Shown here: positions 34,306-46,145 of the stretch, piece by piece | Layout: every line of letters begins with the position of its first letter | Numbering within the stretch: the stretch's first letter is position 1 | Made by a program: the position numbers and the translations under genes | Assembly (NCBI GenBank): GCA_030490835.1 | Contig: CM059973.1 | Location: 48,984,008 to 49,048,007, forward strand | Source of the DNA: Annona cherimola | Taxonomy: Eukaryota; Streptophyta; Magnoliopsida; Magnoliales; Annonaceae | Length of the DNA: 64,000 nt | Direction of reading: 5' to 3' | The notes under the pieces: model-generated | Databases searched by the model: none | What the model was told of the DNA's origin: nothing | Seen by the model: only the letters and a program-made list of their open reading frames with translations

Positions 34306-35400
34306 TCTTTTACAGCTCCTGTAATGCCTCCATGCATTCATTATTGAACTCAAATGGCGCATCTTTCTCGAGCAGCGAACATAGCGGCTTGGCTATTTTA
34401 GAAAAATCCTTTATGAAAAGCCTGTAGAACCCCGCCTGTCCTAGAAAACCGCGAACGCCCTTGACTGATGTGAGTGGAGGCAATTTCTCGATTGTCTCGA
34501 TCTTTGCTTTGTCCACTTTGATTTCCTGTTTGGAGACCCGGTGCCCAAGTACGATGCCCTCCTACACCATAAAGTGACATTTTTCCCAGTTGAGAACCAG
34601 GTTCGTGTCCTCACAACGCTGAAGCATCTTTGATAAATTGGCAAGGCACTTGTCATAGGAATTCCTGAATACTGAGAAATCGTCCATGAATACATCCAGA
34701 AAATCTTTCACCATATCAGTGAAAATGGCCATCATACAATGCTGAATGTCGCTGAGGCGTTGCATAGGCCAAATGGCATTCACCTGAATGCTAATGTGCC
34801 ATACGGACATGTGAATGTGGTCTTTTCTTGGTCCTCCGGTGCTATCATGATGTGGTGGTAACTTGAATAGCTGTCCAGAAAGCAATAGAAATCCCGCCCC
34901 GCCAACCTGTCCAGCATCTGATCAATGAATGGAAGCGGAAAATGATCCTTTCGGGTGGCTTTGTTCAGCTTGCGGTAGTCCATACAAACTCTCCAACCAG
35001 TAACTATCCTGGTTGGAATTAATTCATTGTTCTCATTGGAGACGACCGTCATTCCACCTTTCTTCGGGACGCACTGCACTGGGCTGACCCAAGAGCTGTT
35101 GGAGATCGGATATATAACACCTGCATCCAGTCATTTGATAATCTCCTTTTTGACCACTTCTTTCATGATCGAGTTCAATCTTCTCTGCGCTTCAATGGAT
35201 GGCCTAGAATTTTCCTCCACTTGAATTTTGTGCATGCAAAAGGATGGGTTGATGCCTCTGATGCCGGCGATGGTCCATCCTATGGCCTTTTTGTGATTCT
35301 TGAGCACTCTGAGCAGTTTTTCTTCCTGTACAGGATCCAATGGAGAAGAAATAATCATGGGAGTGAGGATTCCGCTCCCAGGTAGGCATATCGTAGACGC
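34306..35400 (-). pseudogene. Athila B reverse transcriptase (broken)
   Basis: Blocks in order: PVQEEKLLRVLKNHKKAIGW, GINPSFCMHKI, then a stop at about 35130, VPKKGGMTVVSNENNELIP, GWRVCMDYRKLNKATRKDHF, TTFTCPYGTLAFR, frameshift near 34790, the catalytic VFMDDFSVF, NLVLNWEKCHFMV and a TAG at about 34564, then DKAKIETIEKLPP. The FMDD box is the Athila norm. Four breaks make it non-functional. Confidence 0.92.
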
Positions 35401-35659
35401 TTTGGCAGAGGTTTTAGCTCCAGAACAGGCGGCTCTTCGATTGACGACTTCAAGTGTTTAAAAGACTCTGGTTTGAGCTCCAGCAATTCGAACTTCTGCA
35501 GGTATCGTGAAAAAGTCAGAGATTGTTACAAGTAGTGTATCATCTCTGTCGATTCGTCGTCAGATTCACTGATTTCTCCAACCAATGATGCTTTCAGAAT
35601 GTCCTTGTAAGCTGTGACTTGGAATTCAGCTTGAACTGTTGAATCCACCATATCGATCA

Positions 35660-36280
35660 TTAGGCATTCATCTGGATCATTTGGTAGTTGCATCGCTTTG
35701 AACACGCTAAAGGTAACATGTTCGTTCTGTACCTACATAGTTAGCTCTCCAGCTTGTACATCAATGATAGCCTTGCCTGTTGCAAGGAAAGGCCGACCCA
35801 AAATGATCGGTACATCCCGGTCTTCTTCATAATCCAGGATAATAAAATCTGCTGGGAAATGAACTTGTCCACCTTGACAAGAACATCTTCAATGATGCTC
35901 TCCGGATATGTCATGGACCGGTCTGCCAGTTGCAACATGACTGTCGTAGGTCAAGCTTCCCCAATACCCAGTTTCCTAAAAATTGACTTGGGCATGAGAT
36001 TGATACTGGCTCTTAAGTCACATAGAGCTCTTCCGAAGTATTGGTTTCCGATCGTGCACAGGATAGTAAAGCTCCCTGGATCCTTGAGCTTGGGCGGCAG
36101 CTTTCTCTGCACCATAGCACTGGTTTCATCTGTTAATGCCACAGTTTCGAATTTCATCAACCACCTTTTCTTTGACAGAACATCTTTCATGAATTTGGCA
36201 TAGCTTGGCATCTGCTCCAAGGCTTCGACGAGAGGTATGTTGATATGTAGCTATTTTAGTACCTCCAAGAACTTCTTGAA
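35660..36280 (-). pseudogene. Athila B protease (broken, altered active site)
   Basis: Retroviral-type aspartic protease following gag in the same polyprotein. Conserved lead-in ALEQMPSYAKFMKDVLSKK and LPPKLKDPGSFTI. The active site reads ALCDLRASINLMP, with Arg in place of the Gly of D-L-G-A-S, which should abolish activity. [20 protein letters not shown] follows, then a frameshift near 35840; the next block ([14 protein letters not shown]) is only visible in another frame. Confidence 0.85.
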
Positions 36281-37923
36281 CTAGCCCTCCTTTTTGTTCT
36301 TTGCGAATCTCTGAGGAAACGGAGGGGGCGGCCTTTGCTTTATGGCTATTTCAGCATCCAGTTGCTTTTGGGTTGTATGTGGTTCCTCTGTCTCCTGTGA
36401 CTGATGAATTAGAGGACTAGTGGCATTAATTACTGCTTCTAGCGGAATTGCGTCAGGTAGTTTCTTTCCACTACGCAATGTGACTGCTTGCATTTACTCT
36501 TTGCCTTTTCCTTTTGGATTTTGTTCTGTGTCGCTCGGCAATGCACCTTGAGGCTGATTGTTTAGGGTTGAGGCCAGTTGGCCAATCTGTGCTTCCAAGT
36601 TTTTGTTTGTCGTGATCTGGGATTGCATGAATTGCATGAAAAGATTTTCTAGATCCGATTTCTTTTCTTCTCGATGTGGTGGATTGAGTTGAACTGGTCT
36701 TGCTGGTTGTTGCTGTGAGGGCTGCTATGAGAATCTGGGTGGCTGATTCGGCCTTGTCTGGTTATTCCATGAGAAATTTAGATGATTCCTCCAGCTTGGA
36801 TTGTAGTTGTTTGCATATGGGTTTGCTGGATTTCTCTGGAAATTTCCCACGTAATTAATGGACTTCGGATTAGAGGCACATTGATCACTAGGATGGCCAA
36901 ATTCTCCGCACCACATGCAATATTCTGTTGCTGCCAGTTACTGTGGTGTAGACCCCCTACTGCATTGACATTGGCAGGCCTGGATAGGTTCTGAATCTGC
37001 CTGGATAGAGCGTCAACATGGGCCTTTATCGATGTGATCGCGTCTAATTGGAGTAAACCCTCACTTCTGCTTCTGTCAGATGACAGTTGATAGGTATTGG
37101 CTGCCATATTCTCCAATAGGGTGTATGATTCTTTGTAGTTTTTCCTTACCAGGGAACCATTTAACGATGAATCCACCATATGACAGGTGGAATCCTGGAG
37201 ACCATTGTAGAAATTTTGGATTGGAACCCATGGCTGAATTCCATGATGTGGGCACTTCCGAAGCAAATCTTTGAACCGATCCCACACCTTCGATAGAGTC
37301 TCTTCTCCGTGTTTTTTGAATGAAACTATGTCCATTCTGAGTTTGGCTAACTTGGCGGGCGAAAAATATTTCTCCAGGAACTTTTGAGCCAAGTCATTCC
37401 ACGTATTGACAGAGTTCAGTGGCAAAGAATCTAGCCACTCCAAAGCTCTATCCCTCAGTGAAAATGGGAAAGTCCATAGCTGCATTGTTTCGTCGGAGAC
37501 TCCATTCTGCTTGAATATGTTCATGATCTGCAGAAAATTCCGCAGATGGCAGTGTGGATCTTCAGATGACAATCCTCCAAACTGCCCAATTGATTGGAGC
37601 ATTTGAAAAAACATCGGTTTAATCTCAAAGTTGTTGGTGTCGACAGGAGGAGGTGTAGTGCTAGTCTGAACTGCATTTTACCCCAGCTCAATGAGATCCC
37701 AAATAGGTTGGTCCAAATCATCTTGTGGTGGATGAATTGGAACTTCAACCCTTTGGTTTTCATGTTGGTCTGCATGAATGTTCTTGTCCTGATTCCTAAT
37801 GCGCTCCATGGTATGTTGTTGAATCTTGGCTTCCCTGCTCTTGCGACGCCTTCTCAGATAAGTTCTCTCTGACTCCGGATCAAACGGAATAATGATATCC
37901 TTTCCGGCCCTGCCTCGGCGCAT
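36281..37923 (-). pseudogene. Athila B gag (broken)
   Basis: Starts at the ATG at 37923 with a basic arginine-rich stretch (YLRRRRKSREAK), a stop (TAA) at about 37680, then the retrotransposon gag domain: [53 protein letters not shown]. The CCHC zinc knuckle [14 protein letters not shown] (about 36880-36920) is shifted by one frame relative to the capsid part. The tail to 36281 contains QAVTLRSGK and a proline run (PPPPFPQRF) and runs into the protease. 5' untranslated region: 37924-38063. Confidence 0.9.
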
Positions 37924-38063
37924 GCAAAAATAATTAACCCTGCAAAAACCAATTCAATAGAACCTAGCTAGAAATTTCTAAACTAAAGAAATTATAAAAA
38001 TGAACTATAATTACAAAATTATACAAGAAAGGAATTAAACTAACATTAATTAGTTATACCAAT

Positions 38064-38081
38064 TCCCCGACAACGGCGCCA
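38064..38081 (-). other. Athila B primer binding site
   Basis: On the minus strand TGGCGCCGTTGTCGGGGA, the Athila-type site matching the 3' end of tRNA-Asp with one difference from the usual CCG. It begins six bases after the 5' LTR end. Confidence 0.92.
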
Positions 38082-38087
38082 AAAACT

Positions 38088-39597
38088 TGATGAGCTGTAT
38101 ATAGGTCTAATTAAAATGCTTATTTTAATGCAAGTATATGTGCCAATCAAGTAATAAAGAGTGAGTTGAGTATCGTTCCCATGAGGAAATGATCTAACTA
38201 GGATTATTAATCAGTTTAGTTGCTTTCGGTGAGTAGAAAATTGGGATTTCAAACTTAAAACTAAAACTATCAAATGCAATAAGGAAATAGAAAAGCGTTC
38301 ATGGAACGACTGGAATACTAGAAAGGAGTTATCGATTGGGGATGACAGATGGATAGTTAGGAATCCTTGAATCTAAACTATATCGCATTGGTTCCTTTTC
38401 ATTAGATTGTGCAGCGATTTACTAGTCCAAGTTCAATAGTCCTTATATATGTCTTCCAACGCATATAAAGCTAATTACACCTTATTCAATTGTTATATTC
38501 CCATGCCATTAAATAAAGTGAAATTGATAGATTCATAACTTGTTCATAACTACATAGGGTTTAATGGTATATTCCTATCCATTAAACAACTCCTCTTACG
38601 AAGAGGAAACCTATGCCCTTCACATGGATCTAATAGAGATTTTCCTTTTCCAAGAATTAATCCTACAATTAGATCATCTTACAATGTAGCTAATCTTGTA
38701 AAAAGCATTAAACATCATATGCAAGGGTAAATTCACACACACAATCATATAGAAGTCAAATATTCATTCCTGAAACATAAAGAACCAATACAATATAGTT
38801 TAGGGTTCAATTCATGCTAACTATCCATCTAATGGAAGTTTAGCTCAAAGACATGGCATAAAAATCCTTTACATCCATTATGAAAATATCCAGAAAAATA
38901 AAGAAAAGGAAATAGAAAGATGAAGAGAAAACTGAATTTCTGGGGTTTCCACCAACGGGTTCGAATCTTCTCTTCAATCCATCGGCTCTCTCTCTTCCTT
39001 TTCGCGCATGACTCCCTAGCTTTCTATTTAAACTGGTTATCCTGCACAGCACATGTGCAGAAACCAACATGTACGGATGCGTAATGGCACCTAGGCGCCA
39101 ACTCTCTGTGTGCTGTGTAACTTAGAAACCTTTCTGAATACCTTGGAAGCTCATGCTTTGGCGCCTGGGCGCCAACTCTCTGGAAGTTTTGTGACTTAGA
39201 AACTCTTCTGGAATTCATTTATACGCTAGTGAAGTGGCGCCTAGGAGCCAACTCACTAGAAGTTTTCTGCCTTTTGAGGTGTCGGGTATTCTGGCTAAGG
39301 CATGTAAGGTGGTGCCTAGGCGCCAGCCTACTTGCTTCTTTACTTGCTCTGTTCTGTATTCGGTTCAGCCGCATGCCTATAATTGTCCGTCCTTCTTGCG
39401 ATGAATGAATGAACTAAATAAATGAACTAAAAATACCTAATCTATAGTAAAAATGGATAAAAACTATATAATGCTCCTAAAATGCAAAGCGAGTGAAAAT
39501 TCAGTTAAATGGATGCAAACTAAACCTAATCTCTTAGACTAACACGCAAAAATGGTCTGAAATGGTCCATGATAACTCGCATTTTCATGAGTTATCA
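38088..39597 (-). repeat. Athila B 5' LTR
   Basis: 1510 bp, paired with 27776-29396. On the minus strand TGATAACTC...CAGCTCATCA, with the same terminal hairpin; the loop differs but both arms are conserved. Fewer GGCGCCTAGGCGCC palindromes are present (39085-39325) than in the 3' LTR. Confidence 0.93.
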
Positions 39598-42224
39598 TTA
39601 ATACTTACAAGTGTGAAATTAATCACATGTATATGCTTATATGTAGTGAATCTAGAATAGGAAACCAAAATAGAGAAGAAACACTAAATAAATGTTTTTA
39701 GCATGAAAATTTGTGTGAGAAATCATGATATGATGATTAAAGAAGAGCTAAGTTTCAGCTTAAAATGTTAATCAGGTTGTATATTAAAATCTAAAAAAAT
39801 CAACTTGAACAGGGTAGAACGGTTGTTAGGATCAACTGCACTAATTACTTTTTATTAATTTTTATGCAAAGAATTTTGAGCTGAAACTTTTATATGGTAT
39901 AGAAGACATCCTGAATATCACTCAACAAAAATAAAAATTAATTTTTGGAAGATATAAATATGCCTAATAATTAACATGACTTGACCTGTCACAAAATTAA
40001 TACTGCTATCCAGCAGATTAAAAATACCTAAATAAATATAAATACTTAATATTTTGTACTAGAATTAATTATTTTAGTTAATTAATTTAGTTATTAATGT
40101 ATCATAGAAATTTTAGATCTAAACTCTTTGATATGATTATAAATAAAAAATTAGATAAATCAGTGTGTCTGATTTCAGCAAATATGGACAGATTGAAGAA
40201 TAATTAAAACGAAATTTAAATTCTAGATTTTGGAATGGAATTTAACTTAAAATAGGATATAAACAAATACTATAAGTGATTAGGAGAGTTTACCCTAATA
40301 GGGGTGTATTTTGAAAGGAGTGAGAAAATAATCACTAAGATACTTAGGTAGAAATATGTGAATATTAGAAAGTTAGATGTGAACTTCAGAAATCTTACTT
40401 AGACTTAGATTATAGTTTCAAGTAAGTATCTTAAATGATTGGGGAAGAAAATAAATGCCCTAATTTGGGATATTGAACGAAATAAAATGAGTATATGTGA
40501 CTAAAGAGATGAGAGTGTTCATCTCTAAGGAAAAATGGAATAAAGTTAAAATATTAAGAGTCACATATAAAATGAGATCATAAAAAGGGTTGGGAATGAG
40601 TTAATAAAAGACAAAGCGTGCAAATATATGATGTTATACTGGTGCATATAAGATAATTATTTTCACTTATCTAAGAAAAGGCAAGGAAAAGATCAAAGGC
40701 GCGAGTTGATCGCCATAGTTAAGCAAGCAACCTTTTGAAATTATTAATTTCATTCCAAATGTTGAAAATATTGAAAGTGTTCTATAATGATGCTCCATTA
40801 AGCATTTCCAAGTTGTCATTTTATTGGCAATTATTGAAATAATATGAACTTATTTTATTAAGGTAATTTCGAGATTGCTTACAAGGTAAGCAAGCAAGCT
40901 TTCAAGAATGTTAATTTTATTTCAAATGTGAAAATAACTTGATAATGTTATATTGATGGTTTTAGAATTGATTACAAAGTAAGTAAGCTCAATTCTTGAA
41001 AGTATGATTTTAATCTTTATTATTGACATGTTTTAAGATTGTTTCATATTAAACAAGTTCTTAAAAATGCTATTTTAAAAGAATTATATGATGAGAGAGT
41101 TTCGACTCTTCTACAAAAAGGATTTTGAAAATAAGGTTTGGGAATTCTATTCCGAAGAAGTTTTGAGGAAAAAGAAAGTAATTCTTCATATAATAGTATT
41201 TGTAAATAAATAAGGTTTTTAAAATGGTTTATTTAAATGTCATAACATGGTTTAATTAGATGCTTCAAAATGGTCTATTGAAATGTTTTAAGTCTCTTTA
41301 AAAATTGAAATACTTTGAAAATGTTTATACTGATGTATTAAAAGGGTTTAAGGATGACCCACTCAAGAAATTGATGATATAAAATGATTTGATGACTGCT
41401 TTGTTTAATGATGTTCAAAAGATAGTGTAGACTCTTCTCTACATAAGAGTAGCAAGGATAGTGTGTGGACAAGGCATATAATACCGATATAAATGAGTGG
41501 GAATGTGGTTACATATCTTTAGTTCATGAAAAGCCCAAAAATAGGAATAAAATTTTTATAAGAAAAGTCTGATTTTCCCAAATACTGAAGTATTTCAGAA
41601 TTTCTTTTATAATAAGAATTCTAAAATCATTTACTAACAAATAAGCAAAGTTTTGAAAAAATATTGTTTCCTCAAATACTGCAAATATTTTGTAACATTT
41701 ATTTACTAAAATGTTTCCAAAATTCTTTAAGGGTGGTCATCCTAACATTATGATTGAAAACGGTTTATGAAAATATTTTATTTTTAAAATGACTATGCCC
41801 AATTCTCAATTTGAGAAGGGCTGAGTCTGAGGACTATGATAGCTTATGTTATATCAAGTTTGGTTTAAAAATGGCATGGTCTGTTGATTGTGTGGATTTT
41901 ATTAATTCATGCTAGCATGACAATGCAAATATAAACGAATGTGCACGAGGATCATGTACTAGGTCCATGTTAGAGGCGATTGCAGACCGAGACAGTGGCA
42001 GACCAGGGCCCACCTCTACTTGTGGCCGAGTCGCTAAGGGAAGGCCGGAGGTCGACAAAACCCTCCTTGAAATGGGAGTAGGATCATGGACGACCGCCTA
42101 GCTAGCGGTGATAGCACATGGATGGTTTCTTTCCTATGGAAGGATGATCACTTGGTAAGTATCACCTGCCAGAAGGTTAAAGATGTATATGTATATATTT
42201 TGTTTTAAAAGCTCCAAAATGGGG

Positions 42225-43040
42225 ACATGAGAATATTTTAGGACATGACGATGTCCATAGGAAACAATGTTTACTTAAGGCTATTTCAGGACATAACAAT
42301 GTCCACAGAAAATAATGTTTACTTAGAGATATTTCAGGACATAAGAATGTCTACACATATAAAAGATTTATATGCATATGCGTTGTTTTTGAAAAGCCTA
42401 GAATTTGGGATATAAGAAGGTTTATATGAAAATGTTTCAAGAGATACAATTGTCCTCATGATTAAATATTTATATGACAACATTTTAGGACATATACTTG
42501 TCTTCATGATTAAGGGTGTGTTTGTCAATTTGCAGAAAATATTAAGTTAAAAATTTTCAATCTAAAACTTTTCACTCTCCACAATTACCATATTTTTTAA
42601 TTATTTTTTCATATTTTTCTATACAACTACCATACTTTTCAATCATTTTTACACAACTGCCCATACAACTTACCTATTTATTTTAACTTTATCTTCTTTA
42701 CTCATCATTATTACCCCTATCATATCACATCATTTAATAATTTTTACTCTCCAAAACTATTTCCCAAAAGTTTTATCCATTCGCAAACACACCCTAAATG
42801 TTTATATGATAAAGTTTTAAGACATACCCTTGTCATCATAATTAAATGTTTATATGACAACGTTTTAGGACCTACGCTTGTACTCATGATTAAAGGGTGT
42901 ATATGAAAATGTTTTAGGACATAAAATTGTCTTGATGAAATAAAGCATATATGAAAACATTCTAGGACATATAATTGTCCTAATGAAAAAAAAGGTTTGA
43001 TGAAAGGTTTATATGAAAGGTTTTCATGAAGGGTTTATAT
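42225..43040 (+). repeat. GGACAT hairpin array in LTR C, interrupted by a MITE
   Basis: Degenerate units with TTTAGGACAT and TGTCC occur at 42235-42510 and 42795-43000, similar to 15150-15590. The uninterrupted LTR2 version around 15490-15520 supplies the empty site for the MITE in the middle. Confidence 0.65.
42511..42797. mobile_element. Tourist-like (PIF/Harbinger) MITE with TSD
   Basis: 281-bp AT-rich element at 42514-42794 with inverted ends GGGTGTGTTTG and CAAACACACCC and 3-bp duplication TAA (42511-42513, 42795-42797). The empty site ATGATTAAATGTTTATATGA is present in LTR2 (about 15496-15515) and again at about 42841 in LTR C. TAA/TTA duplications and these ends fit Tourist MITEs. No coding capacity. 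Confidence 0.85.
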
Positions 43041-43614
43041 GAAAGATTTTCATGAAAAGTATTTTCTTGTTAGTAGTTGATCAATTGATAAGTGTCTCCT
43101 ACCGAACAACGAGAAATGCATTTATATGAAAATGCAAAATGGTTACTTACTGAGTTTATCATTCACGATTTATTTTTCCAACCCTAGATAGGTTCAAAGA
43201 AGCTTAAAAGGAGAAAGGACCTAATAAATCGAAGGGAAGAATGACTAGTATTCTTAATGTGTTAATAAATTTTTAGTTATTATGTAAGAATTGATATGTT
43301 AATGATTGAATGCTTGTATTGATTATGAAGATATTAGGTTATGAATGTTCATGATGTATGTAAACAAGTTAATATGTTACAAGTATATAATTACTTGTGA
43401 AATGAATGGTGAGAATGATATATATAGTTAACTTCAAGTATATGCTGCTCGAAAAATGATGGAGGAAACGGAAAGAAAAAAAAATTTCACTAAACGAAAT
43501 AGATTCAAAAATCCCGCCGCGTGATTAGAACAACAATCATGTTTCACATTTACAAATTGATAACGAACTTGGAGTAAGGCTCAGGTAATGACGCCTAGGG
43601 TCGGGAGTGCCACA

Positions 43615-43980
43615 GTATGCATATAATCTCATGTCCTTAATGGGCCATGCATAATCCTCTCCTCTTGCCAATCAAGGGCCATGAACAATCATTTTCCTCA
43701 TGTTAATCATGGGCCATGAACAACCCTTTTCCTCATGCCAATCAAGGGCCATGAACATCCTTTTTTAGCTATACAACTCATGCACATACCAATTACATCA
43801 GAAGTTATATGATATATCTCGAATAATACATCATCTAATACACATAAGATTAAGTGTCACAAACCACAACAATAGTATCAATAAACCCACAGCGTTAGCT
43901 TTAAATGTAGAATACCCATTGTTAACATAAGCATTTCATCGAACACATGATAGGCTTTGGAGAGAAACTCTCGTTGAACA
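43615..43980. repeat. flank of LTR C with 35-bp tandem repeat
   Basis: A 34-35-bp unit beginning GGGCCATG is repeated at 43642, 43676, 43711 and 43746 (last copy partial), with ..AACAA..TTTTCCTCATG..AATCA inside. The remainder to 43980 is AT-rich without a supported gene. Confidence 0.75.
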
Positions 43981-45487
43981 TGTTGCAAATAAATGTGCAA
44001 ATCAAGCACAATCAATGTTTTGATGATTAACAATATCATTCGAGATGTTTTAAGGTACTAACGTGTGTATGGAGATGATTTTAGGCTCAAAATTTTCAAG
44101 TTTCAAAGCATGGCAGGTCAAGTCACATGCCAAGTCGACTTCGGTATTGACTTAGGTCAAGTCGATAACGAAGTCAACTCCAACATCGACTTCAAAGGGC
44201 CATTTTTCGACAACGCTGATAATGTAGATGCGTGGGTAGGCAAAGTCACAATCGAAGTCGACTTCACATGCGACTTGGGTGAAGTCGCAACCCAAGTCAA
44301 CTCTGTTAGCGACTTAAGTGAACTTATGATTTCTGAAGCTAAGTTTGGTCAAGTGAAGTCGCAACCCAAGTCGACGCCAACATGCAACTTGGGTGAAGTC
44401 GGAAATGAAGTTGACTCAGCTACACGACTTGAATGAAGTTGCAAACCAAGTCGACCCTAACTCTCAACTTCAGCACAAGAAGGTTGAATCAAGAAGTTTC
44501 AAGTCCAAGGGTGACAAGATTGGTTCTAGCAACATTATTCCAACATGATTCAAGGTCCAAGACATAAGCCCATCCAAGAATTCTCAAATGAACATGACCA
44601 AGCTTAATAATCAAGAAGTCCAAAGCCCTACATGCATAAATAAAGTCTTTTGAAGATAAAATATGAAGAAACAAGAGCACCTATGCGAAAGGATCAAGTT
44701 AGTGATGTGTCAAAGTTCCAATGAGCTAAGTGGAGAGTGAAGTTGTAATCCAAGTTGACTTCGCCTACGACTTGGACCAAATTTGGGGCCAAGTTGACCC
44801 TGAATGGAACTCGAAGTTGAAGACTTGAAGACCAAAGTCGCAACCTAAGTCAACTCTTCTATTTAATACATGTTAAATAAAATGAAGAAGGTTAGCTAGA
44901 GCATTGATTAAGCTTTCACCTTCCAATTTACATTCATTCAAGTGCTCATTAAAGTGATTTTGAAGAAGAACTGTGTCATCCATTGCAAGAGTTGAAGCGA
45001 TCTCTCATCAACTAATACTACATGTTCTTTTCAGCATCAAAAACTCCTGTACACATCTGTAAAGTGTAGATTTTTATTTATATTCATCATTCTTGTAATT
45101 TCACTTGGTTTAATGTTGGAGACCAAGAGCAAGTGAAGGTAACTAGTGTGTAGTTAGAGTGTGACTCGTCACCTACTTATGTGGATATTATAAATACCCC
45201 TAGAGCTAAAATCTAGAATAGAGCAAAGGCTCTAATTGTATATCCATTGACATGGTGGAACTTAAGGCACAAGGGTATGTTCTTGGAGGAGTTGAGTAGG
45301 GAAGGTTATCCCGAACTATTATAATTTCTTGTGTTGATATCTTTTCTCTATTTACATTTTCATTTTTCACATTATTCATTCAAGAGAATTTAGTTCACAA
45401 GGGATTATATTTAATACATCAAAAGAATTTTAAAGAACCCAATTTACCCCTCCCCTCTTAGGTTTTGCCATAAAGTCGGGACCAACA
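43981..45487 (+). repeat. Sirevirus solo LTR
   Basis: 1507 bp, starts TGTTGCAAAT and ends GGGACCAACA, same family as the E and F LTRs (AATCAAGCACAATC, TTTTGATGATTAACAA near the start; a CACAAGGGT-like motif and TAGGTTTTGCCATAAA near the end). Carries many GAAGTCG/AAGTCGAC palindromes (44100-44470, 44735-44860). No primer site follows, so no internal region. The flanking 5-mers GAACA and AAACC do not match, so the border or the history is uncertain. Confidence 0.82.
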
Positions 45488-46145
45488 AAACCCACTGAAC
45501 AATATCATCTGTGAGGGAGGAAAGAATGTTAATCCATGATCTATTTCAGAAATTTCACTCAACAATATCGAGTTTCCTGTCATTCTTGCTAACCCTAAAT
45601 TATTAGGGACCCTAAATGCCCCAAGCCATGAAGTTATTGGACTTACCCCTTTTCCTACCAGTCCTATGCCACGATTAAGATAAAATTCCACCACTAATTA
45701 AGAAAAAGGAAACATCTACTTACCTAGATTGCGATTTCTCTCAAAACCAGCAAACCTGTACTCTAGCTTTTGAGATTCGCGAGCTTCCTTGATGTGGACG
45801 AATAATCTTTGATGCAGTTTGGCTAGATTTTGAGAAAAATTAGGGCCTATTCGATGGCTGGCGAGAAGAGGATAAAGAAGGGAGAAGGGGTGAAAAGGAG
45901 AAGAAGAAGGAAAACGGGGAAGGTAACATGGGTTAGGCCCATACATGGGTGGGCCCAGTTACTGATCTGTTACTAACCTTTACACCCGTACCACTTAATC
46001 AATTAAAAATTTCTCCGGAGGCACTGCCCCCTTGACCCCTATGACCTGATCGAGCAGGTCAAACCCCGTACCTATTTTGCAAAGGTTCACAACAATTATA
46101 GTGTCCCAAACTACGCGTCAAACATACATCTCTAAATCAATACCT
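45488..46145. other. spacer between two Sirevirus insertions
   Basis: No gene supported. On the minus strand it reads like a promoter and leader of another LTR family (pyrimidine-rich run near 45850-45920 followed, on that strand, by an AG|GTAAGTAG donor-like site near 45721), probably older host LTR sequence. Confidence 0.35.

Larger units (their letters stand above)
27776..39597 (-). mobile_element. Athila element B, both LTRs present, coding region decayed
   Basis: Complete Athila-lineage Ty3/gypsy element on the minus strand: 5' LTR (38088-39597), tRNA-Asp-type primer site, gag, protease, RT, RNase H, integrase, spacer, 3' ORF, polypurine tract, 3' LTR (27776-29396). The flanking 5-mers TTATT (27771-27775) and TTAAT (39598-39602) agree at four of five positions, as for an ageing target duplication. 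It sits inside solo LTR C. Every gag-pol gene has a stop or frameshift; the 3' ORF is the best preserved. Confidence 0.95.
27614..43187 (+). other. candidate intron inside LTR C
   Basis: Donor-like TGG|GTGAGT (27614) and an acceptor-like block with TTCAC branch, T-rich tract and CCCTAG ending at 43187. Subtracting Athila B and the MITE, the original span is about 3.5 kb. The positions correspond to those in LTR1, LTR2 and H1. Confidence 0.38.
26481..43619 (+). mobile_element. solo LTR C (very-long-LTR family), split by Athila B, with TSD
   Basis: LTR blocks 26486-27775 and 39598-43614, about 5.3 kb without Athila B. It starts TGTGAAACCC, ends GGGAGTGCCACA, and is flanked by a perfect GTATG duplication (26481-26485 and 43615-43619). 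Same family as LTR1, LTR2, H1 and H2. It also hosts a 281-bp MITE (42514-42794). Promoter at 27413, donor-like GTGAGT at 27614, conserved structured block near 41960-42110 and acceptor-like TAG at 43187. Confidence 0.93.

Noticed and set aside
35754..36203. 149-codon plus-strand frame opposite the Athila B protease
   Set aside because: It is the antisense shadow of a clearly recognisable protease frame and resembles no family.
42000..42050. tRNA-like A-box (GGCCGAGTCGCTAAGG) in LTR C
   Set aside because: It resembles a tRNA D-arm, but I found no B-box or cloverleaf; it is part of the conserved LTR block.
44065..44436. 123-codon frame in the Sirevirus solo LTR (repetitive Val-Asp, Gly-Glu-Val)
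   Set aside because: It reads through the AAGTCGAC palindrome array; the regular peptide reflects the DNA repeat. The same holds for 46344-46692.
43976..45501. GAACA as target duplication of the Sirevirus solo LTR
   Set aside because: The right-hand GAACA (45497) lies nine bases away from the LTR end, so it is not a proper duplication.
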